Shown: in pieces, positions 17,016 through 25,305 of the stretch | Layout: the number at the start of each line of letters is the position of its first letter | Position numbering within the stretch: the first letter of the stretch is position 1 | Assembly (NCBI GenBank): GCA_022819945.1 | Contig: JAJEGI010000051.1 | Coordinates: 1-64,000, forward strand | Length of the DNA: 64,000 nucleotides | DNA from: Candidatus Poribacteria bacterium | Lineage (GTDB): Bacteria; Poribacteria; WGA-4E; WGA-3G | Reading direction: 5' to 3' | Translations under genes and position numbers: made by a program | Notes under the pieces: model-generated | Databases searched by the model: none | What the model saw: only the letters and a program-made list of their open reading frames with translations | What the model was told of the DNA's origin: nothing

Positions 17016-17163
17016 GTCCACTCCAGAGCCATTCAATTGTCCATTTTTGATCGAATTTTCACCCCGGGTCCCGCAGGTTCGGTTTGTAACCGCACCGGAT
17101 CCTTGAAAAAAAGACGTGAAACCCAATAATTTCTTAAAATTGAATCACCCTGCTGTCCACTCC
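17016..17163 (+). repeat. MITE-like dispersed repeat, copy 2, with perfect 9-bp direct repeats
   Basis: GTCCACTCC occurs at 17016-17024 and again at 17155-17163, bounding an element of 130 bp. The left end AGAGCCATTCAATT (17025-17038) is the exact complement of the right end of copy 1. Core GGTTCGGTT-TGT-AACCGCACC at 17076-17096. The rest of the gene-free stretch 16850-17227 holds only degenerate GGCTGACGGCTGA-like spacer sequence and the promoter downstream. Confidence 0.78.
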
Positions 17164-17171
17164 AATTTGCC

Positions 17172-17200
17172 TTGACAATCTCAAGAATCTGTTTTAAAAT
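17172..17200 (+). promoter_or_regulatory. sigma70-like promoter of the DUF1349/FG-GAP operon
   Basis: TTGACA (17172-17177), 17-bp spacer, TAAAAT (17195-17200), beginning 8 bp after the repeat's right direct repeat. AAAGGAGGAGG follows at once (17203-17213), 14 nt before the ATG at 17228. Confidence 0.7.
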
Positions 17201-17227
17201 TAAAGGAGGAGGTAATAAAATTAACTT

Positions 17228-18022
17228 ATGAAAACCCGACTTTTAACAACAAATTTTGGCGGACACACGCTGCCAAAATTTGGAAGAATTATCACGTATA
17301 GCACGAGTATATGTCTGCTCATGCTCCTTTTCGGGAGCGTTGCAAACGCAGCCGACTCATTCGGTGATCCCTTTGAGAAGGGAAAATTGCAGAATCCCAA
17401 TTGGAAATGGCAGAACGAACCCCCGAAATGGGATGTCGGTGAGACACGCGAAAATTATCTGTATATTGATAGTGAACCCAACCGAAATCTCTGGGCAAAC
17501 GATATGTCGCATCTGCTGTATCAGGAAACCGATACGGATATGTTTGATGTCGAAACCCACTTCTTCGCCAAATGGGATACCAGCTCTGGCGTTAATGGAT
17601 TGGTCATAAAAAGTCCGGCGGATGATAATTGGGTAACCATTAAATTCTGGTCGCGGGACGCAGGAGCGAAAGGACAAATCCAATATCAGACGAAACAGAA
17701 TGAAGGTGGCGGCGGCCTCACCGGCAACGCAGGGTTCACCCCAGAATTCGGCGATACCGAGCTCTTCCTCCGACTCGAAAAGGATGGAGACCAGTACACG
17801 TCTTGGTATAAGACTAAGGAAAAAGATGAATGGATTGAGATCGGTGTGACCGAATTTAAACTCACGCCACCCTTGTGGCTCGGAATTTATGCCGGTGTTG
17901 CCGCAGGCGCAGGCAATCTCGAAGTCGAATACGAATACTTCAGAGACAACCTAAACCCCTTCCCCGTTGAACCCGGTGGAAAAGCGACAACAACTTGGGC
18001 AGCAGTTAAATCCCACTATTAA
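17228..18022 (+). CDS. secreted DUF1349-like concanavalin-fold protein
   Basis: A long N-terminal region ends in a signal peptide (about 25-42, cut near VANA-AD). The mature part (about 43-240) has the pattern of DUF1349/LamG-like beta sandwiches: NWKWQNEPPKWDV near the start, then VNGLVIKSPADDNWVTIKFW, then LFLRLEKDGDQYTSWYKT and PLWLGIYAGV. Such domains usually bind or follow sugars outside the cell. It is the first gene of a two-gene operon with the FG-GAP protein 15 bp downstream. SD is strong but 14 nt from the ATG. Confidence 0.72.
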   Translation: MKTRLLTTNFGGHTLPKFGRIITYSTSICLLMLLFGSVANAADSFGDPFEKGKLQNPNWKWQNEPPKWDVGETRENYLYIDSEPNRNLWANDMSHLLYQETDTDMFDVETHFFAKWDTSSGVNGLVIKSPADDNWVTIKFWSRDAGAKGQIQYQTKQNEGGGGLTGNAGFTPEFGDTELFLRLEKDGDQYTSWYKTKEKDEWIEIGVTEFKLTPPLWLGIYAGVAAGAGNLEVEYEYFRDNLNPFPVEPGGKATTTWAAVKSHY

Positions 18023-18037
18023 GGATGGAGAAAACGT

Positions 18038-19912
18038 ATGCGGTATTATCTGATGCTTTTTTTTCTTTTCTTTGGTGTTTCCGCACTCGCGGCATCCACC
18101 TTCAAGGATGTCAGTCTCACCGCAAACGTCTATCAGCGTGAAACACCCGCGGATCCGGAATCCGGGGCCTGGTGGGGCCCCGGTACCGCCGCTGTAGATT
18201 ATGATAACGACGGCTGCTGGATGGACATCTTCGTCGTCGGCGATGGCGGGTTACCGAACGCGCTTTACCGTAATAACGGCGACGGAACGTTCACAGACGT
18301 AGCAGATGAGGCAGGGATCGCAAATACACCAAACGGCCGCGGCTGCGTCTGGTTCGACTACAACAACGACGGGTTGCGCGACCTCTATGTAACCTGCGCC
18401 GGTCCAAACTTTCTCTTTGAGAACAACGGAGATTGCACCTTCACAGACGTAAGCGAACACGCAGGCGTTGCTGACGAAAAACACGGCACCGGTCCCGTTA
18501 TCGCTGATTATGACCACGATGGATGGCTCGACATCTACATCGCTAATTGGGGACGAGCACCGTCCCTCTTAAACCCAAATCCCGCCCCAAAAACTAACGT
18601 CCTCTACCGAAACCGTGGCGACGGCACCTTTGAAGAAGTCACAAGAATCGCCGGCGTTGACGATGACGGAATCGCTTGGGGCGCGATCTTCTTCGACTAC
18701 GACGGCGATACCTGGGCAGACCTATTCGTTGCAAACGACCACGGCCCCGATAAACTCTATCATAACCGAGGCGACGGCACTTTTGCGGATGTTTCTGAGC
18801 AGTCCGGCATCGTAACCGAAATCAACGGAAAACCGACAGGCGCGATGGGACTCTGCGTCGGCGACTACGATAACGACACGGACCTCGACTTTTTCATCAC
18901 TAACTATGACGCAGATCTCCTCTGGCGAAATAACGGGGACGGCACGTTCACGAATGTCGCTGAAGATGTCGGGGTCGCAAACGAAGGTGTGGGTTGGTAC
19001 GCCAGTTTCGTTGATTACGACAACGACGGTTGGCGTGATCTCTACGTCGTCAACGGCGATGTTGATGGCTCACAGAAAACCAATCGTAACCGTCTCTATC
19101 ACAACCAAAACGGACAATTTGTTGACCGCGCCGAGGCACTCAATGTCACTGTTGATGCCGTCGCACGCGGCGCAACCGCTGGTGATTTTGATAACGACGG
19201 CGATGTCGATTTCTACGTCGTCAATAACACCGGCAATACGCTTCTTCAAAACGATCTGGATCCTGGCTTTCCGAATTCTAACCATCGACGCGTTCAATCT
19301 AAGCATCGACGCATCAAAATCAGGTTGATCGGTACGCAAAGCAACCGCGATGGCATCGGCACACGCGTAACAGTGAAAGTAGGGAACCACGTTCAGACGC
19401 AGGAGTTAATCTGCGGCACCGGTTTCCTGGGCAGTGACAGTTTAGAACTCGAATTCGGTTTTGGTCCTGAATCGTATCAATCGGGTTCCATTACCTTGGC
19501 GTGGCCCTCCGGAATTGTCGAAACTTATCAACGGTTCGGCTATGGTGCCGATGTCTATACCTTTACGGAAGCGGGTGATGTCGTGACATCGGTTGAAGCA
19601 ACGGGGAAACTCAGCACAACATGGGGCAAGGTCAAAGCTGCCGAGGTCTTCCAAAACTATCCCAATCCGTTCAACCCTGAGACTTGGATCCCATACCGAC
19701 TCTCTGAAGCCAGCGATGTCCATATCTCTATCTATTCCCAAACAGGTGAACTGATTCGCGACTTCAACCTCGGACATCAAGCGCACGGCGAAAAAACGCT
19801 TTACTGGGATGGGAAAAATAGCGATGGTGAAACCCTCGCCAGTGGCATCTATTTCTACCAGTTCAAGGCAGGCGATACCCAGAGCGTTCGGAAAATGTGG
19901 TTGATGAAGTAA
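18038..19912 (+). CDS. secreted FG-GAP/VCBS repeat protein with ASPIC-UnbV and C-terminal sorting-type tail
   Basis: A signal peptide covers about 1-19. Seven or so FG-GAP/VCBS-type repeats follow, each with a Ca-binding DYDNDG- or DYDGD-type loop and an NGDGTFTDV strand (about 50-400). An ASPIC/UnbV domain spans about 430-500. The last 90 residues form a FlgD-ig/type IX-like sorting domain (FQNYPNPFNPETWIPY to KMWLMK). It should be a secreted beta-propeller, CRTAC1-like, attached to the surface or exported through the tail. Its partner is the DUF1349 protein just upstream. The segment DNDGCWMDIF departs from the usual DNDGDLDIF of such repeats. Confidence 0.88.
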   Translation: MRYYLMLFFLFFGVSALAASTFKDVSLTANVYQRETPADPESGAWWGPGTAAVDYDNDGCWMDIFVVGDGGLPNALYRNNGDGTFTDVADEAGIANTPNGRGCVWFDYNNDGLRDLYVTCAGPNFLFENNGDCTFTDVSEHAGVADEKHGTGPVIADYDHDGWLDIYIANWGRAPSLLNPNPAPKTNVLYRNRGDGTFEEVTRIAGVDDDGIAWGAIFFDYDGDTWADLFVANDHGPDKLYHNRGDGTFADVSEQSGIVTEINGKPTGAMGLCVGDYDNDTDLDFFITNYDADLLWRNNGDGTFTNVAEDVGVANEGVGWYASFVDYDNDGWRDLYVVNGDVDGSQKTNRNRLYHNQNGQFVDRAEALNVTVDAVARGATAGDFDNDGDVDFYVVNNTGNTLLQNDLDPGFPNSNHRRVQSKHRRIKIRLIGTQSNRDGIGTRVTVKVGNHVQTQELICGTGFLGSDSLELEFGFGPESYQSGSITLAWPSGIVETYQRFGYGADVYTFTEAGDVVTSVEATGKLSTTWGKVKAAEVFQNYPNPFNPETWIPYRLSEASDVHISIYSQTGELIRDFNLGHQAHGEKTLYWDGKNSDGETLASGIYFYQFKAGDTQSVRKMWLMK

Positions 19913-19973
19913 ACACGATTTGCCAATGCTAATGTCTAACCTAAGACTAACCAGACTCAGAATGGAGCAAAAA

Positions 19974-20258
19974 ATGGCTTTAATAATAGAAGAAGGTAAA
20001 GTGAGCAAAGGGCAAGTTGTATTATCCAAGCCTCTCTCGTTACCTGAAGGAACTGAAGTCCGCGTGCGGATAGAACCCGTGGATCCAGTGCCAGTTGACG
20101 GAGATGATAGTCAAAACACGAATTCCGATGAATCTGAAGATTTTACTAACCTTCCTTGCTTCGGGATGTGGGCAGATAGAGAGGATATGCAAGATAGTGT
20201 TGCGTGGCTACGTAAGGAAAGAGAGAAATGGAAACAACGGTTCACACGGACGGAGTGA
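19974..20258 (+). CDS. antitoxin-like protein paired with VapC
   Basis: The first 30 residues (EEGKVSKGQVVLSKPLSLPEG) look like the small beta-barrel of DUF104/AF2212-type or related VapB antitoxins. An acidic linker follows, and the C-terminal stretch (DMQDSVAWLRKEREKW) would wrap the toxin. ATG at 19974 is chosen for GGAG at 19964-19967; a longer frame begins at 19920. It overlaps the downstream PIN toxin by 31 nt, the usual arrangement of a TA operon. Confidence 0.72.
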   Translation: MALIIEEGKVSKGQVVLSKPLSLPEGTEVRVRIEPVDPVPVDGDDSQNTNSDESEDFTNLPCFGMWADREDMQDSVAWLRKEREKWKQRFTRTE

Positions 20259-20626
20259 TTGATTCCAATATTCTTATTGATGCGATGAATGGTGTCGTTG
20301 ATGCCCTTGCGTTTTTGGGAGAACAGCAGGAAACAGGCGTACAGATTAGCATCGTCTCAGCTATGGAATTAATCGCTGGTTGTCGCGACAAAACTGAAAT
20401 GGCGGAGCTGCAAAGATTCTTTCAAAGATGCACATTTTTACCGATTACCGCCACTGTCTCACAGGTTGCCTTTCAGTTAATGGAATCGTTTTACCTAAGC
20501 CACGGGCTCGTTTTGCCAGACGCTCTTATTGCAGCAACGGCTATGGGGCATGACTTGACGCTGTACACAAGAAACACACGGCATTTTCGTATGATCCCAG
20601 GATTAAAAATTAGTCAACCCTACTGA
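20228..20626 (+). CDS. vapC: VapC-like PIN-domain ribonuclease toxin
   Basis: A typical PIN domain of 132 residues. Conserved acids are Asp12 (IDSNILID), Glu47 (SAMELIAG) and Asp98 (LPDALIAATA), with the late TRNTRHF loop. In VapC toxins these bind Mg2+ and cleave tRNA or rRNA; the target here is unknown. All key residues are present, so it should be active. AGGAAAGAGA lies just before the ATG. It is coupled to the antitoxin by a 31-nt overlap, so expression should be autoregulated as in other VapBC pairs. Confidence 0.9.
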   Translation: METTVHTDGVIDSNILIDAMNGVVDALAFLGEQQETGVQISIVSAMELIAGCRDKTEMAELQRFFQRCTFLPITATVSQVAFQLMESFYLSHGLVLPDALIAATAMGHDLTLYTRNTRHFRMIPGLKISQPY

Positions 20627-20759
20627 ACTGTTAAGATGGAATTTTACTTTGTCGAAAACAGGAAAATGGTAGTTTGCGGTTGGGAGTCAGTAAGGGGTAT
20701 CTGATTAAAACAGGTATCTCTTTACCGATGGTTTCCGACAGCCGATAGCCAACAACCAA

Positions 20760-21650
20760 ATGGAAAATATATTTCTCAGATGGTGGGGATGCGGCGCATT
20801 TGACGCTCGCTTCGGCGACATCAATATCGCCTTTGACCCCTATCTCTTCAATCAGAACTTAGCGGATGCCGAACCGATATACGACTATATCTTTATCTCC
20901 CACGAACATTTCGATCACTGCCATCCTGTAACTTTGCGGAAATTATGTCGCGGCGAACGTTTTAAAAAGTTGTTCGTCAACCCCGGATGCATGACCCCCG
21001 CACAACCCATTGCCGAGAAATATGGCGATGCCGCATTTGAACGCGACCTCCCCATCACCAAGCATGTCCCTGCCGATAAGGTGCAAGTGCTCTACCCGAA
21101 ACATCTCAACGAGAAACAAGGCACATCGCGCGCGTTTCAAGGTTCCGATACACTCAACCTCGGCGATATTCGGGTCGAGACGATTGAAAGTGGCGAGAAC
21201 CAGACCCCAGATTTACCGACAAACGGCTATCTCATAACACACACAAAAAAGAATGTTTCCATTTTACACACTGGCGACCTGCACGAACCGTATCCAGCGT
21301 TGACAAACCTTCGAGGCAGAGTAGATTTCTTGGTTCACATGAAACTTGGACTCGGTGCCGGACTTGCACCTCGCCTCGTTGAGTTACTGGAACGCATTCA
21401 ACCCCAATTCGTGATACCGACGCATTATCGAACCGACCGAAAATCCGATCCGATACCCGCAGGGCATTGGCCCCCAAACGTTACCGATGAAATGGCGTTC
21501 ATTGAGTCAATGCGTGAAATCGTCGGAGAGAGAACACGTCTCCTCCCTTTTACTGCAGGTATAGAGTATGAAGTGGAAATGCCAGAGAAACAGGTGATCT
21601 GGAAATGGGAGTGGTTTAACACTTGGGACGTTCCTCCGTGGCGGGAATAA
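20760..21650 (+). CDS. UlaG-like metallo-beta-lactamase-fold hydrolase
   Basis: The metal motif HEHFDHCH (about 49-56) is the HxHxDH signature of the MBL fold, and HTGDLH, HMKLG and PTHYRTD supply later ligands. The opening (LRWWGCGAFDARFGDINIAFDPYL) is like that of UlaG/L-ascorbate-6-phosphate lactonase-type enzymes. A lactonase or other ester/phosphodiester hydrolase role is possible; the substrate is not known. The ATG at 20760 has no good SD and lies just after degenerate spacer repeats (CCGACAGCCGATAGCC). Confidence 0.82.
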   Translation: MENIFLRWWGCGAFDARFGDINIAFDPYLFNQNLADAEPIYDYIFISHEHFDHCHPVTLRKLCRGERFKKLFVNPGCMTPAQPIAEKYGDAAFERDLPITKHVPADKVQVLYPKHLNEKQGTSRAFQGSDTLNLGDIRVETIESGENQTPDLPTNGYLITHTKKNVSILHTGDLHEPYPALTNLRGRVDFLVHMKLGLGAGLAPRLVELLERIQPQFVIPTHYRTDRKSDPIPAGHWPPNVTDEMAFIESMREIVGERTRLLPFTAGIEYEVEMPEKQVIWKWEWFNTWDVPPWRE

Positions 21651-21711
21651 AATACCGTGGCGTGTTTTTACCTACTATCCAGAAATATGCCTATAAGCGA
21701 GGAGTTCACTG

Positions 21712-23760
21712 ATGAAGTTGACACGTTTTCTGATTTTGACGATACTTTTGGTTTCAATGTTGTTTCACGCCAACGTCTCTGCCCAAGATTATACCCAGTG
21801 GCATTTACCCGAAGGTACCAAAGCACGTCTCGGAAAAGGTAAAATCACCGGAGATATCCAGTATTCTCCAGATGGCAGCCTGTTGGCGGTTCCCAGTGCT
21901 GTGGGGGTCTGGGTTTACGATGCCGAAACGCATCAAGAAATTAACTTGCTCGTCGGGCATACAGATCAGATCTCAGCCATCGCATTTTCTCCGAGTGGTA
22001 GAATACTTGCCAGTGGAAGTCGGGACGGGACAATCTGGTTGTGGAACCCACATACTGGAGAACACACAGCGACCCTCAGAGGACACACGCGGCTGGGTGT
22101 TACTTCCCTCGCGTTCGCGCCACAAAGTGGCATCCTTGCGAGTGGCAGCTTAGACAAAACGGTGCGATTATGGAGTACGACTACAGGCAACTATATAACG
22201 ACCTTACACAAGCATACCGGAACCGTTACCGCTGTCGCATTCAGTCCAGATGGGCAAATGCTTGCCAGTGCTGGTGGACACAAAGATAACACCGTCCGCT
22301 TATGGAGTGTAAAGGATAATTTCCGTATCGCTACCACTACCCTCACAGGACACGAATATAGTGTCAAGTCCGTCGCTTTCAGTCCCGATGGGCAGACGCT
22401 TGCGAGTGGCAGTGGAGATAACACAGTTCGATTGTGGAACCCACATACCGGCGAACACAAGGGAACCCTCACCGCCCATACGAATGATGTCTCTTCTGTC
22501 GCGTTTTCTCCCGATGGGCAGACACTCGCGAGCGCAGGCAGCGACGAAACCGTTCGATTGTGGGATCCTGCTACTGAAACCCTCAAAACAACCTTTATCG
22601 GGCATACCGGTTGGGAGGCTTCTGTTGCGTTCAGTCCAGATGGACGAACGCTTGCCAGTTCAGGTGATGACCAGATGATCCAATTTTGGGATTATACCAC
22701 TTTCCAACACACATCTACTATCACTGGACATACTTTTCCAATTAATGAAATTGCGTTCGCACCCGATGGACAAATTTTCGCGAGTGTAGACGATGGCAAG
22801 GCAATTCATTTGTGGGCCGCCGACACAGGACACCTCCAAGATACACTTAAGGGACATGGTGGACGGGTCTTTTCCGTTGCATTTAGTCCAGATGGCGCGA
22901 CACTCGCCAGTGGAGGTGGGTGGGGGGATAACGCAATTCGGTTATGGGATGTACACACTGGGCACCCTAAAGCGCCTATCACAAGCCATAAATATGGTGT
23001 GGAGTCCATCATGTTTAGTCCAGACGGTAGCACACTTGCCAGTGGCAGTTGGGATAGCACCGCTCGATTATGGGACGCTGGTACAGGCGAACACAAAGCA
23101 ACTCTCAGAACCGGTGCCAATGTCTATACTGTCGCATTCAGTCCGGATAGTCGCACACTTGCCAGTGGCGATCAAAGGAACACGATTCGCTTGTGGGATG
23201 TCGTAGATGGAGGGTACCGAGATCTGATAGGCCATACACGCCCTATTGAGTCTGTCGCGTTCAGTCCAGATGGTAGGACACTTGCCAGCGGAAGCCGAGA
23301 TAGCACCATTCGCTTGTGGGATACACAGACAGGACAATTCTACCTTGTCCTCACAGAGCATACGTCTTGGATTAAGTCCGTTGTGTTCTTTCCAGATGGT
23401 GACACGCTTGCGAGTGGAAGTTTAGATGACACCATTCGCTTGTGGGATACACAGACAGGACAACTTCAAACGACCCTCACGGGGCATAGTGCCGGTGTTA
23501 ACACGCTCGCGCTCTCTCGAAATGGTGGCACTCTTGCCAGCGGAAGTGACGATGGCACGATCCTCTTGTGGGAGTTCACACCGGTTGAGCCAAAGATAAA
23601 AGCGGATGTCAACGGCGACGGTATCGTGAATATCCAAGACTTGGTGCTGGTCGCTTCACATTTCGGAGAAACTGGGCTGAGTCTCGGAGATGTGAACGGT
23701 GATGGGGTCGTGAATATCCTGGATTTGACCCTCGTTGCGTCGCATTTCGGGGATAATTAG
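21712..23760 (+). CDS. secreted WD40 protein, 14 repeats, dockerin-like C-terminus
   Basis: Signal peptide at about 1-24 (cut near VSA-QD). I count 14 WD units from about residue 45 to 620, each with GHT...VAFSPDG.TLASGS..D.TIRLWD. That number suits two seven-bladed propellers. The last 55 residues hold two Ca-binding dockerin-like repeats (DVNGDGIVNIQDL and DVNGDGVVNILDL, each ending ASHFG). It is probably a secreted scaffold or binding protein. GAGGAG lies about 9 nt upstream of the ATG. It is the intact relative of the broken gene at 11729, and the adjacent WD units are so alike at DNA level that slippage or recombination is likely. Confidence 0.9.
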   Translation: MKLTRFLILTILLVSMLFHANVSAQDYTQWHLPEGTKARLGKGKITGDIQYSPDGSLLAVPSAVGVWVYDAETHQEINLLVGHTDQISAIAFSPSGRILASGSRDGTIWLWNPHTGEHTATLRGHTRLGVTSLAFAPQSGILASGSLDKTVRLWSTTTGNYITTLHKHTGTVTAVAFSPDGQMLASAGGHKDNTVRLWSVKDNFRIATTTLTGHEYSVKSVAFSPDGQTLASGSGDNTVRLWNPHTGEHKGTLTAHTNDVSSVAFSPDGQTLASAGSDETVRLWDPATETLKTTFIGHTGWEASVAFSPDGRTLASSGDDQMIQFWDYTTFQHTSTITGHTFPINEIAFAPDGQIFASVDDGKAIHLWAADTGHLQDTLKGHGGRVFSVAFSPDGATLASGGGWGDNAIRLWDVHTGHPKAPITSHKYGVESIMFSPDGSTLASGSWDSTARLWDAGTGEHKATLRTGANVYTVAFSPDSRTLASGDQRNTIRLWDVVDGGYRDLIGHTRPIESVAFSPDGRTLASGSRDSTIRLWDTQTGQFYLVLTEHTSWIKSVVFFPDGDTLASGSLDDTIRLWDTQTGQLQTTLTGHSAGVNTLALSRNGGTLASGSDDGTILLWEFTPVEPKIKADVNGDGIVNIQDLVLVASHFGETGLSLGDVNGDGVVNILDLTLVASHFGDN

Positions 23761-23805
23761 CAGCACAATAAACACCGAAAAACGAAAATTTGGAGAACAT
23801 CTAAC

Positions 23806-24828
23806 GTGTCAACAGACCAACGCCTCCGCGTCGCTATCTACGGCTGCGGTAACTTCGCGAAACAGACGCGCATCCCAAACCTATTACAGACGGATGCAGT
23901 CGATATTGTCGCTGTGTGTGATAGCAATTTACAAGCAGCACAAGAAATCGCAACCGATTTCAAGGTGCCACGCGTCTACCACACCGAAAATGATGGCGCG
24001 TATAAGATGCTTGACGCTGAAGCCATCGATGTGTTATACTCTATCGTGCCAGCGTACGTACGAACCGATGTTGAAGTGACCGCAGTGGAAAAGGGTATCC
24101 ATCTCTTCAGTGAGAAACCACAAGCCATCACGATGCACGTCGCACGCCGCATAGATGACGCTGTGCAGACGGCAGGTGTTATCAGCACCGTCGGATTTCG
24201 TGAAAGGTATCGTCCCCTCTTTCAAGAGGCGCGCCGATTCTTGATGGACAAACAGATTGTGCATGTCCGTTTCCAGAGTTTCGGTGGATTGCCGCCTTCG
24301 ATAGATGCGGGTGCTAAAACGTGGTGGGCAGACATGGACAAATCCGGGGGGCGTGCCCTTGATTGGGGGGTCCACGCAACCGATTATAGCCGGTTTATGA
24401 CAGGTTTGAATGTCGCACGCGCGCAAGCCTTCTATTGTGAACGTCCTGCTTACGCAACCGCTTTGTCATCAAGTTTCAATTACTGTTTTGACAACGGTGC
24501 TACGATGACGCTGAGTTTCGTCTCATCAGGGCCCAGTCCAAGAAACGAACCGTGGTTTACGGTCTTCTATGAAGGCGGATGCCTCGAAATTTACCAATAC
24601 GATAGGATCGAAGTCAATGGCGAAGTCCTTTATCAAGCCGACGAATTCGACCCGTGGTTGGAACAAGATAAAACCTTTATCCGTGCTGTACAGACAGCGG
24701 ATGCGAGTATATTGCGCAGTGATTACCATGACGGTCTTTTTTCTTTAGCCCCTGTTTTGGCTGGCTGGGAATCCGCCCGTCGTAACGGCGAATGCATTGA
24801 TATCGCGTCGTTCATGAGTAACGTATGA
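23806..24828 (+). CDS. Gfo/Idh/MocA family oxidoreductase
   Basis: Rossmann motif GCGNFAKQTRIP at about 13-24, then SEKPQ in the loop that carries the catalytic-type Lys, and the domain-2 His region ALDWGVHATDYSRF. GTG start at 23806, preceded by TGGAGAA about 9 nt upstream. Length (340) is normal. Substrate is unknown, probably a sugar or cyclitol. It is one of four members of this family in the window (with 14928, 49250 and the partial gene at 63885). Confidence 0.88.
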   Translation: MSTDQRLRVAIYGCGNFAKQTRIPNLLQTDAVDIVAVCDSNLQAAQEIATDFKVPRVYHTENDGAYKMLDAEAIDVLYSIVPAYVRTDVEVTAVEKGIHLFSEKPQAITMHVARRIDDAVQTAGVISTVGFRERYRPLFQEARRFLMDKQIVHVRFQSFGGLPPSIDAGAKTWWADMDKSGGRALDWGVHATDYSRFMTGLNVARAQAFYCERPAYATALSSSFNYCFDNGATMTLSFVSSGPSPRNEPWFTVFYEGGCLEIYQYDRIEVNGEVLYQADEFDPWLEQDKTFIRAVQTADASILRSDYHDGLFSLAPVLAGWESARRNGECIDIASFMSNV

Positions 24829-24866
24829 TTATAGTGAAATTGGAAGATATGTTTACACTTCGCACC

Positions 24867-24920
24867 CTCGTAGGGGGTTTTTGCTTGGGTGTTTCTTATA
24901 GGGTTACCCAGCCCTACGAG
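24867..24920 (+). repeat. stem-loop repeat in front of the small gene at 24979
   Basis: CTCGTAGGG (24867-24875) pairs perfectly with CCCTACGAG (24912-24920); an inner TGGGT/ACCCA pair closes the loop. The loop carries GGGTTTTTGCTTGGG, also found in the dispersed repeat at 26498-26512. Confidence 0.6.
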
Positions 24921-24978
24921 CCACCGTATGTGCAAATAATTATGGGATCTACTATAAAAATCAAGAAAGGAAAGATAT

Positions 24979-25194
24979 ATGGATGCAAGATTAAGAAAGA
25001 TTCAGATTACACCCATGAAATTCGACAAAGAGGGGGCGATGCAGCGTGAAGAATTCGCTACGCTTACCATTGAAGTACCCATGGATAGCACAGCACAACG
25101 CGCCGCTATTATAGAATTGTGTGAACTCCTCGACCAAGAATGGGTTATTGTTAACGTTGAAGGCAAAACGGTCGTGGCTGTTAACACCGCTTAA
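24979..25194 (+). CDS. small protein of unknown function
   Basis: A 71-residue protein, fairly acidic in the second half, with a predicted beta-alpha-beta pattern (LRKIQITPMKF; TIEVPMDSTAQRAAIIELCELL; WVIVNVEGKTVVAV). I do not recognise it. AAAGGAAAGAT just upstream of the ATG, good codon use and a stop well before the next gene favour a real gene. The region in front is a stem-loop repeat. Confidence 0.6.
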   Translation: MDARLRKIQITPMKFDKEGAMQREEFATLTIEVPMDSTAQRAAIIELCELLDQEWVIVNVEGKTVVAVNTA

Positions 25195-25240
25195 TGGGAA
25201 AAGTTCATCAAAAAGGTAGTTCCAAGCAACGCGCCGGAAC

Positions 25241-25305
25241 GGATATACGGAAAGAACCGTTTTTCCACACTGGGCCCTGAACGAACCGCAAGGAACTTTA
25301 AAAAA
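25241..25305 (+). repeat. leader-type dispersed repeat ending at the aminotransferase start
   Basis: GGATATACGGAAAGAAC at the left and GAACGAACCGCAAGGAACTTT plus AAAAAA at the right, followed directly by the ATG at 25306. The AAGGA supplies a Shine-Dalgarno sequence 11-12 nt before the start. Confidence 0.65.

Noticed and set aside
19442..20029. Minus-strand open frame of 195 codons
   Set aside because: Antisense to the ASPIC/sorting-tail part of the FG-GAP gene and to the antitoxin start; composition is that of a shadow frame.
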